From an uncultured Faecalicoccus sp. (lineage in GTDB: Bacteria > Bacillota_I > Bacilli_A > Erysipelotrichales > Erysipelotrichaceae), in contig CABVDD010000003.1 in the NCBI GenBank assembly GCA_902497095.1, positions 8,558-72,557 of the forward strand: DNA of 64,000 bases. The letters run 5' to 3'. Positions within the stretch are counted from its first letter, which is position 1, and the number at the start of each line of letters is the position of its first letter. Positions 19,089-26,228 of the stretch are shown in pieces. The notes under the pieces were generated by a model, which ran no database searches, had not been told where the DNA came from, and saw only the letters and a program-made list of their open reading frames with translations. A program made the position numbers and the translations under genes.

Positions 19089-19223
19089 CTATGCGGATAG
19101 TACCTTTCTTCCTTTTGCTCTTCTGCGAGCCAGTACGTTTCTACCACCAACGGTTGCCATACGAGCACGGAAACCATGAGTTTTCTGGTGTTTTCTCTTA
19201 CTTGGCTGATATGTTCTTTTCAT
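19089..19223 (-). CDS. rpmH: 50S ribosomal protein L34
   Basis: 44-residue L34 of the large ribosomal subunit, read directly from the minus strand. It begins MKRTYQPSKRKHQKTHGFRA, and the remainder has the family's GGRNVLARRRAKGRKVLSA end. Start and stop are unambiguous. The gene is preceded by a near-consensus promoter and a GGGGTGGG-type ribosome site. In most bacteria rpmH directly faces dnaA; here femX lies between them. Confidence 0.97.
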   Translation of the reverse strand: MKRTYQPSKRKHQKTHGFRARMATVGGRNVLARRRAKGRKVLSA

Positions 19224-19282
19224 TTTTGACCCACCCCACAGTCTAATTTTCTACCATTCTTTTCAAACAAGTTTGCTTGCCA

Positions 19283-19311
19283 ATTATATCAAGACATATC
19301 CTATAAGTCAA
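19283..19311 (-). promoter_or_regulatory. Promoter of the rpmH-rnpA-yidC run
   Basis: Minus-strand TTGACT and TATAAT separated by 17 bp, a near-perfect sigma-A promoter located in the 92-bp gap between femX and rpmH. Confidence 0.85.
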
Positions 19312-19315
19312 CGCA

Positions 19316-20539
19316 TTATTCCGTAGAATTACGTTTTTTTATCATTTCATACGCCTTTTGTGCCGGTTTAAACAACAATTTATTCACTGGTAAATCAAAT
19401 TCTCCAATAAATTCGTTGATCATTGGATTAAAATTAGATTTATAAACAGACAAACCATCTTTTAATGTGCCTTCTACTCCACCCATGGTCACATATTCAT
19501 AACCATGTTCAAAGGCATAAGTAAATTGTGTCATATAAGTTAAATATTGAGGTCTGAATGTACGAAAATCCTCATTCATTCCTGCATACAACATCTCTAC
19601 TGTTTTTCCAAAGCCAATCATCAATCCACCAGCGATCACCTGCTCTCCTTGATATTTTTCTAAAACAGGCTTTAAAGATTCCAATTCTGTTTGAGCTTGA
19701 TTTATTTCCTGTGTGGCTTTTTTACGAGCCTTATTTCCTAAATTTTCATCTTTTAATTTTGATTCATTTTGACTAATTGTATTCTCTAATTCTTTTTTTC
19801 GATTCTCTGGATCAACTTTTGCAAGAAACAAATATGTTGAATCTGGATAAGTCTCCATTAAAAGTTTAAAATAATCTTCATTTCTTAACTGCACGCTTTT
19901 TCTTTCTTCTGTCATGTGCATAATTTTCGCAAAATCATCTAATCCTTCTTTACCAACTAATTCTACATGAACATGTTTTCTCAATGCAGTATTTTTACTC
20001 CTTAAAGTTGACCTTGGGACATGTTTATCCATATCCTCATTTTTCACAACTCCCATATGAAAACGGGCTTGTGCTGTTTCGGATATATAAGTTGTAAATC
20101 CATAATGAACAGCTCCTATATTTTCAATATTCTTTAAAATTTCCATAGATTCCGATTTCATTTCCGGTTGTTCTTGTCCATACAAATAATCTCTCATGTG
20201 AATCTCAGGATCAAATTTAATAAACAAACAATGTCTTTTTTTCGCAATTCTTTTTAACTCACTAAAATAATATTTTAATAGTGCTTTATTTTTATACTCC
20301 ATGATAGGTCCTCTAGGTAAATAAAACATAGTAAAACCTAAAGGTAGATTTTTTATTAATACCAGTCCTGTGGCAACCAAGTCATGATTTTCATCATATA
20401 CACCTGTATGTATATGATCCCAATTTTCTTTAACATCGGCCCATTGATAACTCTGTAAAAGATTACAGTACGGATGATTTTGCACAAAATCATTAAACTC
20501 TTTTTTATCTATATTAACTTCAAAGTGATATATTGGCAT
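19316..20539 (-). CDS. FemX/MurM-like peptidoglycan interpeptide bridge aminoacyltransferase
   Basis: FemABX-family (GNAT fold) enzyme that transfers an amino acid from aminoacyl-tRNA to the stem-peptide Lys of lipid II. The 407-residue protein shows NLLQSYQWADVKENW at the N terminus, the YLPRGPIMEY motif near 75-85, and a central coiled-coil arm (about 250-295, KKELENTISQNESKLKDE) that mimics a tRNA-binding domain. GMNEDFRTFRPQYLTYMTQFTYAFEHGY and GGVEGTL follow near the end. Which residue it adds cannot be told. It is a single gene between rpmH and oriC with its own promoter. Confidence 0.9.
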   Translation of the reverse strand: MPIYHFEVNIDKKEFNDFVQNHPYCNLLQSYQWADVKENWDHIHTGVYDENHDLVATGLVLIKNLPLGFTMFYLPRGPIMEYKNKALLKYYFSELKRIAKKRHCLFIKFDPEIHMRDYLYGQEQPEMKSESMEILKNIENIGAVHYGFTTYISETAQARFHMGVVKNEDMDKHVPRSTLRSKNTALRKHVHVELVGKEGLDDFAKIMHMTEERKSVQLRNEDYFKLLMETYPDSTYLFLAKVDPENRKKELENTISQNESKLKDENLGNKARKKATQEINQAQTELESLKPVLEKYQGEQVIAGGLMIGFGKTVEMLYAGMNEDFRTFRPQYLTYMTQFTYAFEHGYEYVTMGGVEGTLKDGLSVYKSNFNPMINEFIGEFDLPVNKLLFKPAQKAYEMIKKRNSTE

Positions 20540-20571
20540 GATATTTTCCCCCTACTTTTTATGCGTTTCTC

Positions 20572-20602
20572 ATTATATACCACATCTGTTATAAAGACGC
20601 AA
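20572..20602 (-). promoter_or_regulatory. Possible promoter of femX
   Basis: Minus-strand TATAAT with an upstream TTGCGT at a long 19-bp spacing. The -10 is good and the -35 is weak. It lies at the left edge of the origin, so femX transcription may be sensitive to DnaA occupancy (inference). Confidence 0.4.
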
Positions 20603-20626
20603 AAAATAAATATTTTTTCTTTATTC

Positions 20627-20943
20627 GTTTCCCCATTCGTTTTTTGCGCTTAAAATGGGGAAAACTTATTTCAATAGATTTAAAATATACAGTTTTCCCG
20701 TATTTATTTTAAGTTTTCCTAGATAATTTAAACGATAATTTCTTGTTTTTTAACGTGATGTGGAAAACTTAAAAATTTCTTGTATTTAAAAGAAAAAATG
20801 ACTGTAAAAGAAGTATGAAAACCCATAGTTTTCCACATCGGTTTTCCCCATTTTTTAGAGTTTTCCACATTTGGGGAAAAGTGCTTATTTACTTTTTGGG
20901 GAAAATTTAATATTTAATCAGGAAAAACTATGAGTTTTCCCCA
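20627..20943. other. oriC, upstream DnaA-box array
   Basis: About ten copies of a 10-bp element GTTTTCC[A/C]CA occur in both orientations in the 478-bp gap before dnaA. Plus strand: 20828, 20841, 20860, 20934, with a weaker one at 20627. Minus strand: 20656, 20759, 20872, 20897. Degenerate copies lie near 20692. They differ from the usual TTATCCACA box by T at the third position, and many have CCCCA in place of CCACA. The density, position before dnaA and AT-rich context identify the array as the origin's initiator-binding region. Confidence 0.85.
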
Positions 20944-20965
20944 TTTTGAACAAAAAAATCCCCTA

Positions 20966-20994
20966 TTAAAATATAGCTATCTTTCGTGTATAAT
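20966..20994 (+). promoter_or_regulatory. dnaA promoter
   Basis: TTAAAA and TATAAT with 17-bp spacing, 24 bp before the dnaA start and just downstream of the last DnaA box. This placement suggests DnaA autoregulation. A strong AAAGGAGGG ribosome site follows at 21004-21012. Confidence 0.65.
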
Positions 20995-21017
20995 ACATAA
21001 AGGTAAAGGAGGGTTCT

Positions 21018-22379
21018 ATGGAACCGCAAGCTTATAGAGAAATATGGAAACAAGTGTTATCCGATATTCAAAAAGCTGGTTATTATGACACAGAGACATT
21101 TGATTCCTGGATTTCTAAGACTGAACTTTTTAAAATTGAAGATGGAACTGCCTTTATTGTGTATCCTACTATGATTACTTTGAATATCTTAAAAACAGAA
21201 CAAGGTATTTCTTTATTACGTTCTTCTTTATACGAAGTATTAAAAGAAGAAGTCTCGATACAGTTTATTTCCAAACAAGACGCCAGTAAGCTGATTCCAG
21301 AAATAAAACTTCAACAAAGAACGCAAAATTTGATGCGTACTGATTTTAATGAAGAATATACTTTTGAAAATTTTATCGAAGGTAATTCAAATGCAGAAGC
21401 GTATGCCGCATGTCTTTCCTGCTGTACGCAAAAAAAACATATTTTTAATCCTATTATGATTTATGGAAATTCTGGTTTAGGTAAAACGCATTTACTGCAT
21501 GCTATAGGAAATTATCTGAAAAAAGAAAGACCGGAAACCAAGGTTTTTTATTCTTACAGTGGTGATTTAGTTTCTATTTTGTTAGATGCGATGAAAACCA
21601 AAAATATTCATGGAAATGCGGTTGATCAAGTAAAATCTCAATTGATCGATAATGATTATTTTTTGATTGATGATATTCAAAATCTACAACAATCTTCCAG
21701 TCAGGAAGTATTTTTTACCGTTTACAATGAATTAATCAGCAGAAATGCACAAATTGTCATCACTTCAGATATGCATCCCAGTGAATTAAGTGGTTTGCAG
21801 TCCAGATTGATTTCTCGCTTTAATTCAGGATTATCAGTTAATATCGTAAAACCTGAATTTGATACCAGCAAGGCTATTCTAAAAAAGAAATTAGAAGGAA
21901 ATGAAGAAATTTGTCAGATCAATGAAGATGTTCTAGATTATCTAGCTCATAAATTCAGTAATGATGTACGAAATCTGGAGGGTAGCTTAAATAAATTGAT
22001 CTTTAATGCGACATTGGAAAATCCAGATGTGATTGATCTTGATTTTGCACAACGTATTTTAATGAAAGAACCTATTGTGTCTTCAACATCTGAGTTGACC
22101 ATAAAAAAAATAAAGAAAGCTGTCACCCGCTTTTATGGTTTAACTTATAAAGATATTGAAGGAAAATCTCGACAGAAAAAATTGATGAACGCAAGACAAG
22201 TCTTCATCTATTTAAGTCGTGAACTTTTACATAAAGCCTATGTATCTATAGGACAGGAATTAGGCAATAGAGATCATACGACGATTTCAAGTTCTTATGA
22301 TCGGGCTGTAAAACTCATTCAAACGGATAAGAATTTTAAAATGGCGGTTGATAAGGTAAAATCCTTATTAGAAGATTAG
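21018..22379 (+). CDS. dnaA: Chromosomal replication initiator DnaA
   Basis: AAA+ initiator that binds the flanking boxes and melts the origin. The 453-residue protein has domain I (1-85), a short linker, and AAA+ domains III: Walker A GNSGLGKTH near 150, Walker B FLIDDIQN near 214. Domain IV follows with the box-recognition HTH around NRDHTTIS (417-424). The family usually has GRDHTT and a PRQ motif earlier in domain IV. Here these read NRDHTT and NARQ, which may go with the unusual box sequence. Boxes flank the gene on both sides. Confidence 0.97.
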   Translation: MEPQAYREIWKQVLSDIQKAGYYDTETFDSWISKTELFKIEDGTAFIVYPTMITLNILKTEQGISLLRSSLYEVLKEEVSIQFISKQDASKLIPEIKLQQRTQNLMRTDFNEEYTFENFIEGNSNAEAYAACLSCCTQKKHIFNPIMIYGNSGLGKTHLLHAIGNYLKKERPETKVFYSYSGDLVSILLDAMKTKNIHGNAVDQVKSQLIDNDYFLIDDIQNLQQSSSQEVFFTVYNELISRNAQIVITSDMHPSELSGLQSRLISRFNSGLSVNIVKPEFDTSKAILKKKLEGNEEICQINEDVLDYLAHKFSNDVRNLEGSLNKLIFNATLENPDVIDLDFAQRILMKEPIVSSTSELTIKKIKKAVTRFYGLTYKDIEGKSRQKKLMNARQVFIYLSRELLHKAYVSIGQELGNRDHTTISSSYDRAVKLIQTDKNFKMAVDKVKSLLED

Positions 22380-22390
22380 TTTTCCTGATC

Positions 22391-22500
22391 TTTCCACAGT
22401 CATTCCCCATATAAAAAATAGTGTATGACTGTATAAATATCGGATAAAACCTGTTTTTTTCCACAAATCCACAGGTTATTATTATTACTTATTAAAAAAG
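22391..22500 (+). other. oriC, unwinding region: DnaA boxes plus DnaA-trio-like element
   Basis: In the 142-bp dnaA-dnaN gap, TTTCCACAG (22392) is followed by TTTTCCACA (22457-22465), AATCCACAGG (22466-22475) and then TTA trinucleotide repeats with CTT (22477-22492), entering a pure AT run. The order box, box, trios, AT-rich DNA is the same as the Bacillus subtilis basal unwinding system, where trinucleotides 3'-(G/A)AT-5' load DnaA onto single strands. Strand separation is therefore expected just before dnaN. Confidence 0.75.
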
Positions 22501-22521
22501 ATATATATAAAGGAGATTTGT

Positions 22522-23643
22522 ATGCATTTTTCAATTGACAGAAAATATTTTTATGACAAACTAAGCATAGTCGCAAGAGCCATCAGTGTTTTTAGTCCTA
22601 TTCCTGCATTATCAGGAATTTGTATTCAAGTAGAAGAAGATCGAATTGTACTAACTGGAAGTGATTCAAATATCTCTATTCGTTCTACGATTGTAAAAGG
22701 TGAATTGAATCAACTTCAAATTGAGTCTACTGGATCGATTGTAGTAGAATCTAAATATTTATTGGAAATTGTTCGTAAATTAGATTGTGCTCTTATTGAT
22801 ATGGAACAAATGGATCATTCTTTAGTTCGTTTATCTAGTATTAATGGTCAATTTCAATTAAATAGTATTCGTGCTCAGGAATATCCTTCTATCGATTTTT
22901 CAAAACCGGATCATGAATTTGTACTTAAAGGAGAACAATTAAAACAGATTGTTTCTCAAACTTCTTTTGCCTGCAGTGATAAAGATCAAAGACCAGTATT
23001 AACAGGAGTCAATTTCCATACCAAGGATAATTCTTTATACTGCAGTGCTACCGATTCTTATCGTTTGGCTCGTAAAGTAATCGCATTAGAGAATGTAGAA
23101 GATTTTAATATTACCATTCCGGCAAAAAGCCTGAATGAAGTTACACGTAGTATATCAGATGATGAAAGTGATATTTTGATTTATGTCGATCATAAAAAAG
23201 CACAGTTTATTTTTGATAAAACAATCATTCAAACTCGTTTGATCGATGGAACATTTCCTGATGTAGAACGTATCATTCCGACACAATACGTGGCAACTAT
23301 GGAAGTGAGTTCTTCAGAATTGACAAGTGTTATCGATCGTACGAATTTTATTCGTAATGAAAAGATTCATTTAGTAAAAATGGAATGTACATCAGAAATT
23401 TGCCGAATTAAAACGAATTCTGTAGAAATAGGAAATTCAGATGAAATATTGACAGATTGTACATATACAGGGGAAGATTTAACATTATCATGCAATGGTA
23501 CTTTTATGCTGGATGCTTTAAGAGCTTTAAGTGCACAAACAGTAAAATTGGAATTTTCAGGTTATTTAAAACCAATTCGTATATCAAATCCGGAAGATTC
23601 TTCTATCATAATGGTCGTTGTACCTATTCGAAGCTATGATTGA
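22522..23643 (+). CDS. dnaN: DNA polymerase III beta sliding clamp
   Basis: Ring-shaped processivity clamp. The 373-residue protein consists of three clamp folds, with the typical SDKDQRPVLTGVNFH and TIPAKSLNEV regions. It ends VVPIRSYD, close to the family C-terminal motif MPVR. A GGAG ribosome site is embedded in the AT-rich unwinding region. A strong hairpin overlaps the stop, so dnaN is not simply co-transcribed with recF as it often is elsewhere. Confidence 0.97.
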   Translation: MHFSIDRKYFYDKLSIVARAISVFSPIPALSGICIQVEEDRIVLTGSDSNISIRSTIVKGELNQLQIESTGSIVVESKYLLEIVRKLDCALIDMEQMDHSLVRLSSINGQFQLNSIRAQEYPSIDFSKPDHEFVLKGEQLKQIVSQTSFACSDKDQRPVLTGVNFHTKDNSLYCSATDSYRLARKVIALENVEDFNITIPAKSLNEVTRSISDDESDILIYVDHKKAQFIFDKTIIQTRLIDGTFPDVERIIPTQYVATMEVSSSELTSVIDRTNFIRNEKIHLVKMECTSEICRIKTNSVEIGNSDEILTDCTYTGEDLTLSCNGTFMLDALRALSAQTVKLEFSGYLKPIRISNPEDSSIIMVVVPIRSYD

Positions 23644-23660
23644 TCATAGCTTCTTTTCTT
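23630..23660 (+). terminator. Terminator at the end of dnaN
   Basis: Perfect 10-bp stem GAAGCTATGA/TCATAGCTTC whose 4-nt loop contains the dnaN stop codon, followed by TTTTCTTT. Confidence 0.85.
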
Positions 23661-23695
23661 TATAGAGAAGATATATATAATAGGTTGGTGATAAA

Positions 23696-24748
23696 ATGGT
23701 AAAGGTCAAAAAAACATATATTGAAGCTTTGCGTATCATTGCGATTTTCTTAGTATTGTTTCAACATGTGCCAGCTTTTGATTACTATTTAAATGATCCG
23801 GATTTGTTTCATGAAATCTTATTTTTATTTTTTGATTTAATCGCAAAGATCAATGTTCCCTTGTTTTTAATGATTTCCGGCAGTCTTTTATTAACGAAGG
23901 AAGAAAGATATATAACAGTTTTTCGAAAGAGAATGATCAAAATCATCCTTGCAATCTTAGTATTTAATTTTTTGGTCTATATGGCTGAAAATGATTTTGT
24001 AATAGATCTGCAGGCTTATATCATCGGTGTGTTTGAAAATGGTATTGATCGTTCTTATTGGTATTTATACTCATATCTGGGCTTTTTATTGATGCTTCCC
24101 TTATTGTATAGAATTACCAGAAATATGAAAATTTCTGATTTTTGGATCATAATTTTTATACATTTTGTATTTTCTACTATTGAACCGTTGATGCAGTTTT
24201 TTATGCAGACATATTTTGGTCAGGATTTTGAATTTACATGGGCTTTTCGCATTCCGTTTAGTACGACAAAGGAAATTTTTTATCCTTTGATGGGATTTTA
24301 TATTGATCGAGTCATGTGTATTGAAAAAATTCATAAAAAAATGATTGTTTTATTAGGTTTTTTAACATTGACTGGAATGATCATTTCGATTTACTTTACG
24401 ATTACAGCTGGTCAGTTATATGGATATAGTGATGCATATTTTGAATTATTTGATTATGTGAGCGCAATTTTTGCTTTTATATTCATCAAAAAATTATTTA
24501 TATCTTATAAGGATAAATTCCATACTTCTTTTCAAAGCTTTATTGTGAAATTAGGAGCACTAACTTATGGTATATATCTTTGGGATCCATTTTTTAGAAA
24601 ATTGATTTTTGATGAGTTTGAATTTGTTTTAATTCCCTATTTTGGAGGTTTTATCACATCTATATTGTGGTGTGTGTTTAGTTTTGTTCTTTGTGGTTTT
24701 ATCGTTTCCATATTAAAGAGAACACGTCATATACAAAAATTGTTTTAA
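23696..24748 (+). CDS. Acyltransferase-3 family membrane protein
   Basis: A 350-residue integral membrane protein with about ten hydrophobic segments. The N-terminal YIEALRIIAIFLVLFQHVPAF carries the conserved Arg and membrane His of the acyltransferase_3 (OafA/WecH-type) family. These enzymes O-acetylate or succinylate surface glycans, peptidoglycan or teichoic acid. The target here is unknown. The ribosome site is the extended AGGttGGTGAT type. It sits between dnaN and the S4/recF genes, bounded on both sides by terminators, which suggests an inserted single-gene unit. Composition is AT-rich like its surroundings, with no mobile-element scars visible. Confidence 0.83.
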   Translation: MVKVKKTYIEALRIIAIFLVLFQHVPAFDYYLNDPDLFHEILFLFFDLIAKINVPLFLMISGSLLLTKEERYITVFRKRMIKIILAILVFNFLVYMAENDFVIDLQAYIIGVFENGIDRSYWYLYSYLGFLLMLPLLYRITRNMKISDFWIIIFIHFVFSTIEPLMQFFMQTYFGQDFEFTWAFRIPFSTTKEIFYPLMGFYIDRVMCIEKIHKKMIVLLGFLTLTGMIISIYFTITAGQLYGYSDAYFELFDYVSAIFAFIFIKKLFISYKDKFHTSFQSFIVKLGALTYGIYLWDPFFRKLIFDEFEFVLIPYFGGFITSILWCVFSFVLCGFIVSILKRTRHIQKLF

Positions 24749-24815
24749 CGCATGAGAAATACTGAAAAAGAAATTAAGATACAAAAATGGTTCAAAAAAA
24801 CAAATTTATCGCTTG

Positions 24816-24836
24816 AGGCTCTTTTTTGAGCCTTTT
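24816..24836 (+). terminator. Terminator of the acyltransferase gene
   Basis: AGGCTC/GAGCCT stem with six T in the loop, followed by TTT. It lies 68 bp after the acyltransferase stop. Confidence 0.7.
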
Positions 24837-24899
24837 AATTTGATTTTAGATAAATTCAAACTGTACAAATTTCAAGAAGTAGTAAATTTTGCGCGTTTA

Positions 24900-24908
24900 T
24901 GGTATAAT
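24900..24908 (+). promoter_or_regulatory. Extended -10 promoter of the S4-recF-gyrB-gyrA operon
   Basis: TGgTATAAT extended -10 with no good -35, 26 bp before the S4-domain gene. Confidence 0.6.
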
Positions 24909-24933
24909 TTAGTGGCGAAAAGAGGGATTTTGT

Positions 24934-25137
24934 ATGTATTTTGATCTAAAAGGTGAATGCATTACATTACAACAATTATTAAAAGCATGCGATATCATTT
25001 CCAGTGGTGGTCAAGTTAAGGAATTCCTTCAGGAAACACCTGTTATGGTCAATGATCAAAGAGAAGATCGAAGAGGCCGGAAGTTGTATAAAGATGATGT
25101 CGTATCTTTTTATGATACAAGGATCATCTTACGATGA
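24934..25137 (+). CDS. S4-domain protein YaaA/RlbA
   Basis: A 67-residue S4-like RNA-binding protein of the YaaA (RlbA) family that lies before recF in most Bacillota. ITLQQLLKACDIISSGGQVKEFL and VMVNDQREDRRGRKLYKDD are the S4 core. It is probably connected with ribosome biogenesis; the role is poorly known. It overlaps recF as ATGA. Confidence 0.9.
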   Translation: MYFDLKGECITLQQLLKACDIISSGGQVKEFLQETPVMVNDQREDRRGRKLYKDDVVSFYDTRIILR

Positions 25138-26228
25138 ATATTTGTAGTTTAAAGCTTCGTAATTTTAGAAATTATGATAAGACAGAGTGCATCTTTCATC
25201 CTGACAGTATTTGTATTTTGGAAGGAAAAAATGCACAGGGGAAGACGAATCTGATCGAATCGATTTATTATTTAAGTCATTTGCGTTCTTTTCGTACACC
25301 ATCCAATTCTTCTTTGATTTTAGAAAATCAAGATTTTTTTATGATTCAAGCACAAATTGAATCTCATCAAAGAAAAGAAGAATTGAAAATCGTATCTATG
25401 GATCATGAAAAACACTTATATCGTTTTAACGATCCTATTCGACGATATTCGGATTTTATAGGCATTGTCAATGCGATTCTTTTTTGTCCGGATGATTTGA
25501 TGTTGTTTCAACAAAGTCCAAAAATCAGAAGACGTTTTATTGATATGGAACTCATCAAGATTTCTAAACGATATACCAGTACTTTAAATCATTATCAGAA
25601 ATTGTTGAAAGAAAGAAATGTTCTTTTGAAAAAAGAGAAAGTGGATTCAATTCTTTTAGAAACAATAACGGAACAGATGATACAAGATCAAATCATTATT
25701 TTAAAACAAAGAGTGTCTTTTCTAGATGATTTGATGAATAAAACTCGTGCTTTCTATTCCTATTTTACTAAAGAAAAAGAAGAAGTGGGTGCCAAATATC
25801 TGACCTTTGTTTCTATGGATGATTTAGAATCAAATCTAAGAGAAGCTTATAAAAAAAGTGAAATGCGGGATACATTGTATAAACAAACACATGTGGGAAT
25901 TCATAAAGATGATATTGATTTTCATATGAATGGCATATCTGTAAAAGAAGTCGCAAGTCAGGGGCAAAAACGAAGTTTAGTATTATCTATGAAGTTGGCG
26001 CTATGCCAGATTATTTATGAGAAACAAAAAGAGTATCCTATATTATTATTGGATGATGTCTTTAGTGAATTGGATTCAAATCGATGTCAGAAATTGATAT
26101 CAATTCTGCCAAAAAAAATGCAGATATTTATAACTACAACAGGAAATATTGAGCCTTCCTGGTTGAATGATCACAAGGCTTATACGATACAAGTAGAAAA
26201 TGGACATCTAAGGGAGGTCAAAAGATGA
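25134..26228 (+). CDS. recF: DNA replication and repair protein RecF
   Basis: SMC-like ATPase that helps RecOR load RecA at gaps. The 364-residue protein has Walker A EGKNAQGKTNLIE near 31-43, the RecF-specific Q-loop region, signature SQGQKRSLVLSMKLA near 280, and Walker B LLLDDVFSELD. Overlaps of 4 bp on both sides show tight coupling with the S4 gene and gyrB. A TTCATATGAA palindrome occurs in its coding sequence at 25921, probably background. Confidence 0.96.
   Translation: MNICSLKLRNFRNYDKTECIFHPDSICILEGKNAQGKTNLIESIYYLSHLRSFRTPSNSSLILENQDFFMIQAQIESHQRKEELKIVSMDHEKHLYRFNDPIRRYSDFIGIVNAILFCPDDLMLFQQSPKIRRRFIDMELIKISKRYTSTLNHYQKLLKERNVLLKKEKVDSILLETITEQMIQDQIIILKQRVSFLDDLMNKTRAFYSYFTKEKEEVGAKYLTFVSMDDLESNLREAYKKSEMRDTLYKQTHVGIHKDDIDFHMNGISVKEVASQGQKRSLVLSMKLALCQIIYEKQKEYPILLLDDVFSELDSNRCQKLISILPKKMQIFITTTGNIEPSWLNDHKAYTIQVENGHLREVKR

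Noticed and set aside
23671..23681. TATAAT directly before the acyltransferase ribosome site as a promoter
   Set aside because: No -35 and it would leave the transcript without room for the ribosome site; probably just AT-rich DNA.
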